64,000 nt of DNA from Asterias amurensis (taxonomy: Eukaryota; Echinodermata; Asteroidea; Forcipulatida; Asteriidae): assembly GCF_032118995.1 (NCBI RefSeq), contig NC_092656.1, forward strand, positions 14,404,194 through 14,468,193. The letters are read 5' to 3'. Below are positions 1-27,572 of the stretch, in pieces (position 1 is the first letter of the stretch; each line of letters starts with the position of its first letter). The notes beneath the pieces are model-generated. The model was not told the origin of the DNA, made no database searches, and worked only from the letters and a program-made list of their open reading frames with translations. The position numbers and the translations under genes were made by a program.

Positions 1-221
1 AGTATAAAACATTGTGGGAAACGACTCCCTCTGAAGTAATTTAGTTTTTAAGAAAGAGGTAATTTCTCAAGTCTTTTATTCCTATCTGAAAGCACACAAT
101 TCGTCCAACAAGGGAGTTTTTTTTTTCTTTCATCAAATTTCCACAGGCTTGTTATTTTGTGCTTATGATAGGATACACCAAGTGAGAACACTGGCTTTTG
201 TACAGTGTACAGTGCCTTTAA
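1..221 (-). mobile_element. TTAA MITE family A, partial copy (cut by window edge)
   Basis: Reverse-orientation end of the commonest family here: AAACGACTCCCTCTGAAGTA, then ATTTCCACAGGCTTGTTATT and GTACAGTGCCTTTAA. Family termini read AGGCAGTGGACACTATTGG flanked by TTAA, the target preference of piggyBac-type transposons. Confidence 0.7.
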
Positions 222-1871
222 CATTGAAATCTTGACTGTTCAATTTCACTCAGCTTCATTTCTTGAAATAGAACAGTCCGGATTTTACATTGTAGTTATC
301 AGGGGTTGCCCTTAACTTTTTTTTCAACTGGCCAGCAGGACCAGTTGGCTTGATTTTTCACTGGTCCGCCAGGTTTTTGACTGGTCCGTCAAATTTTTTG
401 TATGTTTTTTTAACTAAAAAAATACTGTTGTATACCAACTGCTCAATTTTTAATCGCCGCTATTTCAAAATTCAACATGAATTGCAATGTCAACTTAACT
501 GCACTGGAAGCCATACTTTATTTATGTGTACCAAGTTATTGTGTTCGTAAGGGGGCTCACTAATTTGAGAGTATTTTTTCTTTAAAAAAAGTAATAACAA
601 TAATCTTATTAAAATTAATTTAATAACAGGTCAAATTATTTGTGAGTGCAAATTGGAAAATTTAACATGATCTTTATTTAGGTAATTTTTTAGTCTACGG
701 TTTATTGTAAGCACTGGACATCGAAGTATTCCTAAGTACGAAGAACATTTGTATGAATTTGCTTTTATTGTTTTACTTAATAAAAAAAAACACTTTAAAA
801 CCGACTGTTAAAAATATTAACTTTTTATGTATTGCCTTCAAATCTACAGTGGGGAGGGTTTACGTGCGATCACTTAAGTTATTTTATCATGTATAAACAT
901 TGCCTGTTTGTACTTTTAATAAGTATTCATAAACATAATATCTTCCCACTTTCATCCAGAAAAAAAACCAACAAAAAGTAGACATCAAAATAGTTGCAAC
1001 ATCCATGGAGAAGCATACGAGTTTTACGGTATTTTTTTAATTATGTGTATGGAATGGTCGGTGCCGGCGTCTGTTTTGTGAAGAAAAAATTCATTTAAAA
1101 GCAGCAAAAACAACTGCGCCTTTGTTAAACCATGGAGGTGTTGCATTCGAGAACCCAAGTCTTTCTTGAAATTTGAACCCGCAAAAAAAAAACCCAAGCA
1201 ACCGCGCATTATATTTGACCAATAAAACCATGGAGCCAAACTAGATTGTCGACCGATCTCCCGCAAAAAAAAACAAGCCCCAAATAACCAAAACAAATAA
1301 GCAAAATCAGGACGGAAGAACCATACTAATCCCAATTAAATACTCCTTTTTGCTCATCCAGAGTATCCTAACTTTGTAATTTTTGTTCAATGAAGCCTCA
1401 CCGTCTCGCTCGTTTTTCGTAAACACGCTAGACTCTTTTTCCCACACGGAAATCTGCTCCGTTGACGACGACCATGCTGCTGCTGACAGAATGCGTTTTG
1501 CTTGTGGTCTTTTGTCAAGGCGATTGAAGCTAGTTTTGTAAGCTATCGTGTACTTTCACCAATAGAGGGCGTCTATTCTCACGCTATCGAATATTCTGAA
1601 ACGCCCTCTAGCGTTCAATGTTTCTTACACTTTTTGGCACACGTGAACTAATACGAAGACTACAAGCATTTGCGTTGCATGATGGGATTTTGCGCTGTGT
1701 GTACATGTGTATGCGTTATCGTGGGAAGTTTGCCAGCGTTCAGCGGCACTTCGGGTGATTTTTTTTACGTTTTATCCAAACCTTGAGTGAATGTTTTTAC
1801 GTTTTATTCGAGCCTAAAAATATTTAAATAATAGTCATGGTTCTGTAGTACCGCTGCCGATATTTTTGACT

Positions 1872-2258
1872 AAACTTGGGCAATATTACGATATTATCGA
1901 ATATCGCGATATTAATTTGGAAACGATTTCGATATCGGATGGATTTGGTTTTAATCGAAATATCGATATATCGCGATATATCGTGATATATCGCGATAGT
2001 CGCGATATATCGATATATCGATTAAATATCGCGATGTATTTGCTAGCTGAGACATCTTGCACCCCATAGGTTTGGAGTAAAACCAGAAGAATAGGTCATT
2101 AGAACACCTCTCTAATGCTATGACTGTCTCTCTACAACTTTCACTTGGAGTTTTAAGACTGATGATGTCAAATTTCATTAATCGCGATTATATCGAATAT
2201 CGCGATAAATTGTCGGCGATATATCTTGAATAAAATAAATCGATATCGCCCAAGCTTA
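1872..2258. mobile_element. ATATCG-rich palindromic element
   Basis: Ends ACTTGGGCAATAT and ATATCGCCCAAGCT are inverted complements. The interior contains runs of TATCGCGATA-type self-complementary decamers at 1890-2035 and 2180-2245. It resembles the GGGCGAATA element at 5.7 kb in design. It interrupts a stretch with CTGGTCCGC-type repeats on both sides (330-390 and 2270-2345). Confidence 0.6.
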
Positions 2259-3294
2259 TTTTTGACTGGTCAGCCGGACCAGTTGGCAAGGTGTTTCAGC
2301 TGGTCCGCTGCGATTTCTACTGGCATTTGGCCAGCGGACCAGCGTTAAGGTCGAACGCTGGTTATATTTTCCTTTATTGTGCTCCTACATGTATACATGT
2401 ATATGCATCAATTATCTGTACTGTATTAATGAAACAGGAATTTATACTCACTAAAATAGTGGGCATTCAAAGCTTGTACATGTACACTAGGTGTATGAAG
2501 CATGTCAACAGACACACAAAGGTGTAATACATGCTCATTGTTTATCAACAAATCTGAGTTGATTCTGCAGAAAGTTCCTCTTAAACTTGCTTATACATGG
2601 ATATCCAGAATGACTTTGCTCATTTTGCTCGTTTATTGTAGAAGAGCTAAGTTAAACATTCATAAACTACATCGATAGCACGGACAGTGCTCATTGACAG
2701 ACTATTTGAAACTGCACCTTTTACCCAATTAGGCAGAATGCAGGGTTCAAACTTGATACAGTTGTGGTTTTATTTGTTCACTTTTATTTTTTGCCTGGAA
2801 GAAAAGTAAGGCTCTATGCCCTTCTTCTAGGAACACAAAAATACCTTCTTAATGTAGCGGAAGATCCTAAGCAATAGAATGACATCACCATACAGCAGTA
2901 TTAATTGTTGCATTTGTTTTGTTATAATTATCCACAACAACATGTTTTCCCATTCCCATACAGAGTGTAACCTTCCTATAATGAATGACTCAAGAATGGC
3001 AGAAAATTAATCAAACTTTTATGCTCAGTTTTAATAAAACACAACTTTGCTCATGAATTTGCTGAGGTCCTTGTAAAACTGTATGCCCTTCCTCTAAGCA
3101 CACAACACTTTGTTCCCTAATTTTACTTTGATTGCTTTGATTCTATTAATTTGAAGGACCCTGACATACATTGTATAGCTGACACGGTCAGACAAGGTCA
3201 GACAATAGATGCTCTACCTAATCATTAGATGTAACAAGCTATTTCTACTGTTCAATGTCAGACCTGTTCATTATCTAACATGACTTACAGCCTT

Positions 3295-3476
3295 AAGGCC
3301 CGGTCCCACTGCAGCGATAACGAGAGCGATAACAATAACGACACAAAGATAACGCATTCTATTGGTTGAATGAGCGTGTGCGTACTCTACGTGGAGCAAT
3401 TCAACCAATAGAACGCGTTCTCTTCACAGCATAATCGTTATCGTTTTCGTTATCGCTGCAGTGTGACTCAGCCTTT
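3295..3476. mobile_element. MITE with CACTGCAGCGATAACGA inverted repeats
   Basis: Left end CCCACTGCAGCGATAACGA and right end TCGTTATCGCTGCAGTGTGA are complementary, and a second internal pair (TCTATTGGTTGAAT / ATTCAACCAATAGA) lies within. About 180 bp, no ORF. Confidence 0.75.
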
Positions 3477-3567
3477 ATCCCCTATTGTGCTGCGTAAAAA
3501 GGTGGTAAACTACTGAAGTACAATGTATCACACACCATACAACGGTTGAATCAATTGAAATTATTTC

Positions 3568-3725
3568 ATGCCTGGAATTACACGCAGGCCACAGAGGCAA
3601 TGACCTCTGTTGCCCATGATCTTGGCCTTGTTGCCCCTTCAAAAGTTTCCCATTGACTTAACAATGGATGTGCCTTTTGCAAAATGAAAATGGCCTTGCC
3701 CTTTCAAAGTTTAAAATCCATGCCT
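3568..3725 (+). repeat. Dispersed repeat (GACCTCTGTTGCCC family), copy 1
   Basis: Shares CCTCTGTTGCCC, TTGGCCTT, TGCCCCTTCAAAA and TTCCCAT in the same order with 15568-15712. Lies just before the first visible SMC5 exon. Class unknown. Confidence 0.6.
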
Positions 3726-3795
3726 GTGTTTTTGGTGATGCATCCTGATGGTACACAATGTATACCAATCTTCAAATTGTCTTTTTTACCAACAG

Positions 3796-20737
<16,942 letters not shown>

Positions 20738-20752
20738 AACAGTCAACTGGGT

Positions 20753-20930
20753 GCCGTTGGATATTGCCATACAGCATGTTGAATCAAGAAGCATTCTGTA
20801 GAAGACGTCATGGTTGTGGCTTGATTGTACAGTAAAACAGTCATCAACTATGTGCCATTGGATATTGCCATACAGCCTGTTGAATCGAGAAGCGTTTTGT
20901 AGGAGACGTCATGGTTGTGTCTTAATTTAA
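20753..20930 (+). repeat. Two degenerate tandem copies of the SMC5 terminal coding exon
   Basis: The segment starting GCCATTGGATAATGCCATAC at 20661 recurs from 20753 and from 20854 (spacings 92 and 101 bp). The copies share TTCTGTAGAAGACGTC and GATTGTACAGTAAAACAGTC with the exon but carry an inserted ATG-containing stretch after GACGTC. The third copy decays after 20930. They follow the stop codon, so they are probably in the 3' UTR and untranslated. Confidence 0.8.
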
Positions 20931-21131
20931 TCTTTTTGGGGCACCTTGGCCATTTCATACAGTTCTCATAAATGGCAGTTGTTTGTACAGTGTAAAGCCC
21001 CCTAAAGTTTGGTCTATTGGAAGGAGTTGTTGAAAGTACAGACAATCATAAAGTGCCAAACATTGATATTGTCCAGTGGAATTTCTCTTATAGTGATCAG
21101 GTTAATGTCAAATCAGAACTTTTAAATCAGC

Positions 21132-22043
21132 TTAAAGAAACTGGACACATTTGGTAATATTGTCAAAGATAGGCCCTATTCCCACTTGGTGCATCCCAAC
21201 ATAAGGCAAAAGAAATAATGTTGGACTGCCCTTTCACCTGATTTTTTCGCTTGGGTCGGTCAGTCGGGATTTATTTTTATTTTTTGAAATGTCAAAGGAT
21301 GCCAGAAAACTGCGTAAACATTTCATGAAAGATCTAGTTAATGATCATCTTATACATCTTGTTCAAGCGCACTTTTTGTGTCTTTATTTTGGCAAATTCC
21401 TTCAAAAATAAATTCCAAGTCATTTCACTCACCATGTTTTTCATCCGTTCAATAAACGAGCAATATCACATATGGGCATAACTGGCAACTGTTGTTCAAT
21501 GGATTGTTAGACTGGTTCCTTGTGAAATCGGGACGTCGGATAAACGGGCTTGTGGTTTGATATGCGTGTGCGTTGAAACTACAACTGTTGCACCTGATAA
21601 TTATTGTCGACCGTAGTCGGCCAAAAACAAATATTTGTGTCAAATCCACCATTTTGTAAGCAAAAAATATTCATGAAATCAAAATGTGGATATAAAAAAA
21701 GGGGGGAAAAAACCGAAAACACAAATCAAAATAAAATGGCGACCGAGATTTTGCTACTTTTATGGTCGGTCGTGATAGGGCAATCCAGCAACTTTTTTTT
21801 TTTAGGCCTAAGCAGTACGCACAAAAATAACAAACCTGTGAAAGATTTGGGCTTAATTGGTCATCAAAGTCTTATGACAAATCATATGTCTTCTTTCTAA
21901 AAAACTATGTTACTTCAGAAGGAGTCTTTTATCACAATGTTTTATACTATCATTAGCTCTTCAGTACTTGTTACTAAGCATTACGTTTATGCTAATACGT
22001 GTACATTATTTGAGTAATTACCAAACATGTCTAATGCCTTTAA
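21132..22043 (+). mobile_element. TTAA MITE family A, copy split by a nested insertion
   Basis: Left part (AAAGAAACTGGACACATTTG) runs to about 21219 and the right part resumes near 21818 with ACAAAAATAACAAACCTGTG, ending ATGCCTTTAA. The gap is filled by a second element at 21220-21792. Confidence 0.7.
21220..21792. mobile_element. Nested DNA element with GTTGGACTGCCC-type inverted repeats
   Basis: Left end GTTGGACTGCCCTTTCAC and the complement of the right end GTTGCTGGATTGCCCTATCA are imperfect inverted repeats, backed by internal GGGTCGGTC / GGTCGGTCG. No transposase ORF. It inserted into the older family A copy. Confidence 0.55.
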
Positions 22044-22455
22044 AAAACAGTACAAGTGATTATTCCTGCAGGCTGCATCAAAATTGTTATTTGGGTTTTG
22101 ATTCGTGATCAGCACTGCCTGTCACTTAAAATTTGAACTTTAAACCGTTTTATAAAATTATAAAGTATTGTGGTACTGAAAGAAAAGCAACTTGTTTATA
22201 TCGTGTAAAACGTGGTTATTTTGTGGTAAGCTTTATACATGTACATTTTTCACTTCACATTTCTTTTCATTTCTTTATGTTATCTTGTTATTTGTTGATA
22301 ATCATGTTTTCTTAGTTCGATCTTTACAATGATTAATTTGGGGTGTGAATAAATAAATAGACAAACTGTTGGAAGGGTATTTCAAATCATAGAGGTAGAA
22401 ATACACTGAGACACATGTTAAGACCACACTCATTCGTACCAATGCTGTACAAATG

Positions 22456-22672
22456 GAACCATCAGGGCCCAATTTCATGGCTCTGTTTATCGTAAGCATA
22501 GCATCGGCGCTTACGGAAGCAGGGAATTCTGTGCTTACAGCAAGTGTATTTCACAGGTTAGCAGCGACTTTTGGCTTCTGTGCGTGCGTACTCCATGTTA
22601 CTAGGCATTCTACGCTTACAAGGCTAGTGCAGAATTCATCGATAAGCAGAGCCATGAAATTGGGCCCTGCTG
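22456..22672. mobile_element. MITE family E (CAGGGCCCAATTTCAT ends), copy 1
   Basis: Perfect inverted ends CAGGGCCCAATTTCATGGCT and AGCCATGAAATTGGGCCCTG; interior rich in GCTTAC/GTAAGC palindromes. Confidence 0.85.
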
Positions 22673-22945
22673 GTACTACCAGAGTCTCAATGCTGTCAGA
22701 GATGGCTTTCCACACTGAAACCATTCATTACTGGAGTGAGTTCTACTAAACTTGCATTAATCATGCAATATTATGATATTTGTCAGGATTTTCAAAAGGC
22801 ACCTCACATCTCCTGTGTATGAAGACCAAGCCAAGCTGTAGAAGTGTCTTTTGTTTTCATAGGTGTGTTTAATACTGAATTTGCCCACCATGGACCAGAA
22901 CAATTGTGTGCAAAGAAATGTTTACACTTCATATCTTTGTCTGAA

Positions 22946-23187
22946 CAGGGCCCAATTTCATAGAGCTGCTAAGCAAACAAATTTGCTTAGCATTAAATGT
23001 CTTCCTTGATAAAAAAACAGAATTACCAACCAAATGTCCCCGTGATTTTCGCGATAAGCAAATAATAGCTGAATAACAAACAATATGCAACAAATGGAAA
23101 TTTGGTTGGTAATCCTGTTTTTATTGAGGAAGAAACTTCATGCTAAGCAAAGTTTTGTGCTTAGCAGATCTGTGAAATTGGGCCCTG
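22946..23187. mobile_element. MITE family E, copy 2
   Basis: Ends CAGGGCCCAATTTCATAGAG and CTGTGAAATTGGGCCCTG, inner arms GCTAAGCAAA / TTTGCTTAGC and AATTACCAACCAAAT / ATTTGGTTGGTAAT. Confidence 0.85.
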
Positions 23188-23539
23188 ATGCAAGCAATTT
23201 CATGAACAGCATTACAGCTTGTTATGCTTAGTGGCTTATTTCATGTTATATATGTTCTGATCCTGGCTGTATTTTAAATTGCCAGTCAAACAAACACATG
23301 GAGATGGAACTTCAATTTATTGGGTCTCTTGTGTCAAATGGTCAAATTCCCCCTATTTTACCAGTTCAGGGCAAATTTAATCTCCAATAATTGGCAATCT
23401 CCACAGAATTTAAGATGCCTTGGTTATCACTAAACTAAACACAAATCAATAAGTTGATAAATAAATTACTTTTATGATAACAATAAATGCAAAGGTCTCT
23501 ATTGTTTTTGTTTTTATGCCCTGCGGAGGTGATGCCACC

Positions 23540-23965
23540 GAAGGGGCATACTGTTTGCAGCATGTCCTTCTGTGTGTGTGGAGTCTCTTACTCGGTTCCT
23601 TCTGTGTGTGTGTGTGGTCTCATACTCGGTTCCTTCTGTGTGTGTGGAGTCTCTTACTCGGTTCCTTCTGTGTGTGTGTGTGTCCTCATACTCGGTTCCT
23701 TCTGTGTGTGTGGAGTCTCATACTCAGTTCCTTCTGTGTGTGCGTGGTCTCATACTCGGTTCCTTCTGTGTGTGCGTGGTCTCATACTCGGTTCCTTCTG
23801 TGTGTGCGTGGTCTCATACTCGGTTCCTTCTGTGTGTGCGTGGTCTCATACTCGGTTTCTTCTGTGTGTGCATGGTCTCATACTCGGTTCCTTCTGTGTG
23901 TGCGTGGTCTCATACTCGGTACCTTCTGTTTGTGTGGAGTCTCTTACTCTGTTCCTTCTGGAGAC
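23540..23965 (+). repeat. 32-bp minisatellite (CTCATACTCGGTTCCTTCTG)
   Basis: About 12 units of CTCATACTCGGTTCCTTCTG followed by TGTGTGCGTGGT. Because 32 is not a multiple of 3 and the unit lacks stops in any frame, all three plus-strand frames stay open for 140-175 codons. The same Cys/Val/Ser-rich peptide cycles in each; there is no sign of real translation. Confidence 0.9.
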
Positions 23966-24195
23966 TCATGACAAAACAAAAAAGGGGAAAAAAGACTACA
24001 TAGGGAAATTCTAAAGACCAGGGTGCTCCACATCAAACAATTTTGTGTACTGTACAAAGTCTATGGGAAAACCTTAAGTACAGGTGCAATGGAAAAAACA
24101 AAAGATGTTCATAGGGATGCATATTGGAGGTTGTGTGTTGTGATTTGTGTGTGCATGCGTACCAATTATGTACAACTCGGAGGGACTCTGAAAGA

Positions 24196-24545
24196 AAATG
24201 TTGTCTGAGCAATATCTCGAGAAGTACTCGTCATACCAACTCCAAACTTGTTTTGTGGATTAGTCTTTGTGGATTGGATTGGTCTTTGGATCCCCCACCC
24301 CCCCCCCACCCCAAATGTCTGTCAATGTTGGACTACGGGCAGAAAAAAATTGTCATGGCTATAGACAAAGGAAATGTTGTCTGTGCAATATCTCGAGAGG
24401 TTCTTTTCATATCAACTCCAAACTTTTTTTGTGGATTAGTCTTCGTTTGTGGATTGGTCTTTGGATCCCCCACCCCCACCCCAGATGTCTGTTGATGTTG
24501 GACTACAGGCAGAAAAAAAAAATTATTATGGCTATAGACAAATGG
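24196..24545 (+). repeat. Two tandem copies of a ~175-bp sequence
   Basis: AATGTTGTCTGAGCAATATC at 24198 recurs as AATGTTGTCTGTGCAATATC near 24372, each followed by TTTTGTGGATTAGTCTT, a C-rich run and GTTGGACTAC. Together with the minisatellite and the LINE end it may form one composite element. Confidence 0.75.
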
Positions 24546-24838
24546 CTATCTGGAACTCTCTACCTCTTAATCTTAGATCTTGTCTTTGTACCACAAAATT
24601 CAAATCTCTTCTCAAAACTTACCTTATGTCACAGGTTTTCAAGGACTTATTTTTTTGTGTCTGTTTTTTCTTTGTTTTGTTTTGTTTTTCTTTGTTTTGT
24701 TTTGTTTTGTTTGTTTTGTTTTGTTTTGTTTTGTTTTGTTTCATTTGTTGTTGGTTTTTATTGCACCTTGAACACCCAGCAGGGTGGATACGTGCGCATT
24801 ACAAGTCTTATTATTATTATTTATTATTATTAATGATT
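24542..24838 (+). mobile_element. LINE 3' end (CR1/L2-type)
   Basis: AATGG followed by a reading frame WNSLPLNLRSCLCTTKFKSL is the typical C-terminus of non-LTR reverse transcriptase ORFs. Then come a GTTTT-rich tract (24670-24745), GCACCTTGAACACCCAGCAG and an (ATT)n tail. Severely truncated. Confidence 0.65.
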
Positions 24839-24849
24839 AAACCTAGTTT

Positions 24850-27441
24850 CAAAAATGTAAAGCAGAAAAAGTATAAAATTGGGGGGGGGGGTTGTAGTGT
24901 GTATGAGTGTTTTCACCCATTGTTTTTTCCCTACCTATATGGCAGAGTATCCGCAGCAGTGCTGCAGCACAAAGTTGCACAAAACTGGCTAAAATTATAA
25001 ATAAAACAATAAAAAAACTCTGTGTCAAATGTCAAGAAACGGACTGGCTTGCTGGGCATTTGTGTTTTCAAATGCGACATTTCTTGTTTTATATAGATTT
25101 TGATACCTTTGCATAGACAATTGCGTTTTTCCACTACTCTTGTCGATCTAAATCTTAAGATAGGTCAGCAAAAAGTCTGCTCAAAAACTATTTAAAATAA
25201 TGACAATAAAATAAAACTACTAATTTTTTAACAATAGCACAGAAACAAAAATTTATTTCGAAGAAAGGCAAGATTTTAAAAAACAATTCCGAGGAACTTG
25301 TACAGCAAAGTCAAACTTAAAGATAGGATCATAGATTGGTTTTTGCCAACATCAAGCCGATTTATAGGCACAATTAAAAAGAAATATAAAAAAAAAAACA
25401 CTTTTAAAAGTTTCTGCTGAAAACAGTATTTACTTAGGCTACAAGAGAAACCAGCAAAAAAATCTGGCCAGGTATTTTCACACGAGTATCAAATTCATGG
25501 GCGTTGGGTACCAACCAACCACAACACCAACTACCGACACCAACCCACAGAAATCTCAGGAACAATGCCTGCGTGAATCGTTTCTCAAATCCAAATGTTT
25601 TGGATGAAAAAAAAGAATAAAAATACTTTGAACAAAATCCCTTCTCAAAGTAGTTTATACTACCAACAGCTGCAGTGGTTCTCAACAATGGTGACTCATT
25701 TTTGGAGTTCTTTACCAGTCTATGACCCTACCTTTAATAAGTTTTTTGAGTTAGTGAAGTTCTAAAGCAAGTTGCTTGCAATAAAATTGCCCCTTCAAGA
25801 TATTCAGTTGTTTATAACTATGTATTCCATTTTACAAAAGATGTTTCCAAATTCACTAGTAGCAAATGGTTATTATTCACAATACATGTCATTGTCATAC
25901 ATTATGAATTATAAAATTGAGAATGATTTGGAGCAATAGCTACAAATTGAATTTTTAGAAAATGACAAACCTTTACATACAAAAAGGAATTCATAAAAGC
26001 GCAGCCATTGCTAGCAGTAACATAAAAGCCCTGTGCTACCCAACAATCATACCTATAATCCCCATAAGATTATAAAGTGGCAGTTTTTCCAATTCAAGGT
26101 ACTTCATAGTATTAACAGTTTTACACATGTCATTAATAACGTTTCCATTAAACAATTGTCATAAACATATACGTCTTTATAATAAAATGTGAATACACCT
26201 GTTTATTTCATATATATTTCAGTTGTTACTGTATTGAAAATAATGTTCAATATATGAGGCATTGCTTATTGGTTCAAATACTGTTTCCTTTTAAAAATCT
26301 TGAGGTTTTGCCTCAAAAGTCATTGGTTTAAATCCCATTTTAGTCAATTGTTCTTTGTTACATCCGAAATCATTTAAACAGAGTTTATATAACAAAAATC
26401 TAATGGACTTGGGGACGGGCAAAATGTGTCATCTGCCACAATAATTGTGATTTGTCAGAATTATTAACTGTATTTTATCATAAACATCACGACAAACCCA
26501 CAAAATCAACTGAAATTATTTGAACTGAAGTAATTATCAAAATGTATTGTAAATAAGATGCATTTTGGTTCATCAGGATCCATTCCCATTATCACCCTTT
26601 GCAGCATGATGCTATTGCAGGAAGAAATGTAGGCTACAGATCTATAAGACTGTTGATCTTGCCGGGCCCAATTTCATAGAGCTGCTTAAGCAAAAAAATC
26701 ACTGCTTAGTAAAATCAGAATACCAGCCAAGACTCCACTCAACTGTTATACTAAGTAAACAACAGCTAACTATCAGTCACAAGCATTGTATATGTCATGA
26801 AATGTTGTCCAGTAAAATGTGTAAAATAAGCAAGCTATTTTCATGCTTAATGAAATTAGCTCAGAGGCTTTTATCTCCACACAGAGGCTTTTATCTCCAC
26901 ACATACAGTTTTCAGGATTTGTCATCTGTGCAAAAAAACACCCAAGATTTCAAAAAACACCCATTATCTACCTTTGAACTAAAACAATTATCACACAAAC
27001 CCCCAACAGTTGCATTTCCAGTTAGATTAGAGTATAACAATTAGTCCATTAAAGGTGTTGATAAACAATCTCAATCTCATTGATGGTAGATAATAGTATA
27101 ATGCACACACTGTCTTTATTTATAAATGTTTCAATTAAAAAGTTGGTCATAAACATACATCCTCAAATTAAAATGTCACCTCTTTTAAAAAAAATGAAAA
27201 GACTCAAATTTGATATTTATTTTAGTGGAGATACAACCGTTACTTAACATACTGAATCCCCACAACACTACATTAAACCTAGCTTCCTAAGTACTGATTG
27301 GTTGGCCTACTAATCATCAATAAACAAAATATTTTACTGGGTTTTAAAAATCAAAACAAATTGTTTTTACAATGTCCTTGAAGATAAATGTTCTTGATTT
27401 TGGGTAAAAATGATTTGATGTATTACTCATTACGCAGGTGA
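24850..27441. other. AT-rich stretch downstream of DHDH
   Basis: No gene seen. Mostly repeat-free apart from the 26.66-kb MITE fragment, and it could include a long DHDH 3' UTR: minus-strand AATAAA occurs at 27221-27216, 27120-27115 and 25257-25252. Long frames here have no recognisable domain. Confidence 0.3.
26664..26870. mobile_element. MITE family E, partial copy
   Basis: Left end CGGGCCCAATTTCATAGAGC is intact; the right side (CATGCTTAATGAAATTAGCT) is decayed. Confidence 0.6.
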
Positions 27442-27572
27442 CTATTGACAAGTCATAGGTCCTTTTTGCTTATCTGCCTCTAGTAGATATCCAACGTCAT
27501 GGCGTGCATTCTGGAGAAGCTCTGCTACTAACAGACTTTCATCATGACTGACAACTGGGCATTCTTTAAGAC
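27442..27572 (-). CDS. DHDH: DHDH terminal exon
   Basis: Reads GLKECPVVSHDESLLVAELL and ends with stop TAG at 27444-27442. The ECPV..DESLL..LL segment fits the family C-terminus. No further exon is needed. Confidence 0.9.

Noticed and set aside
23474..24014. Three overlapping Cys-rich ORFs of 143-175 residues
   Set aside because: They are frame shifts of one 32-bp minisatellite; no gene model is supported.
24267..25000. ORFs of 183-188 residues with Phe/Cys/Leu-rich stretches
   Set aside because: They run through C-rich and GTTTT-rich low-complexity tracts and the LINE 3' end.
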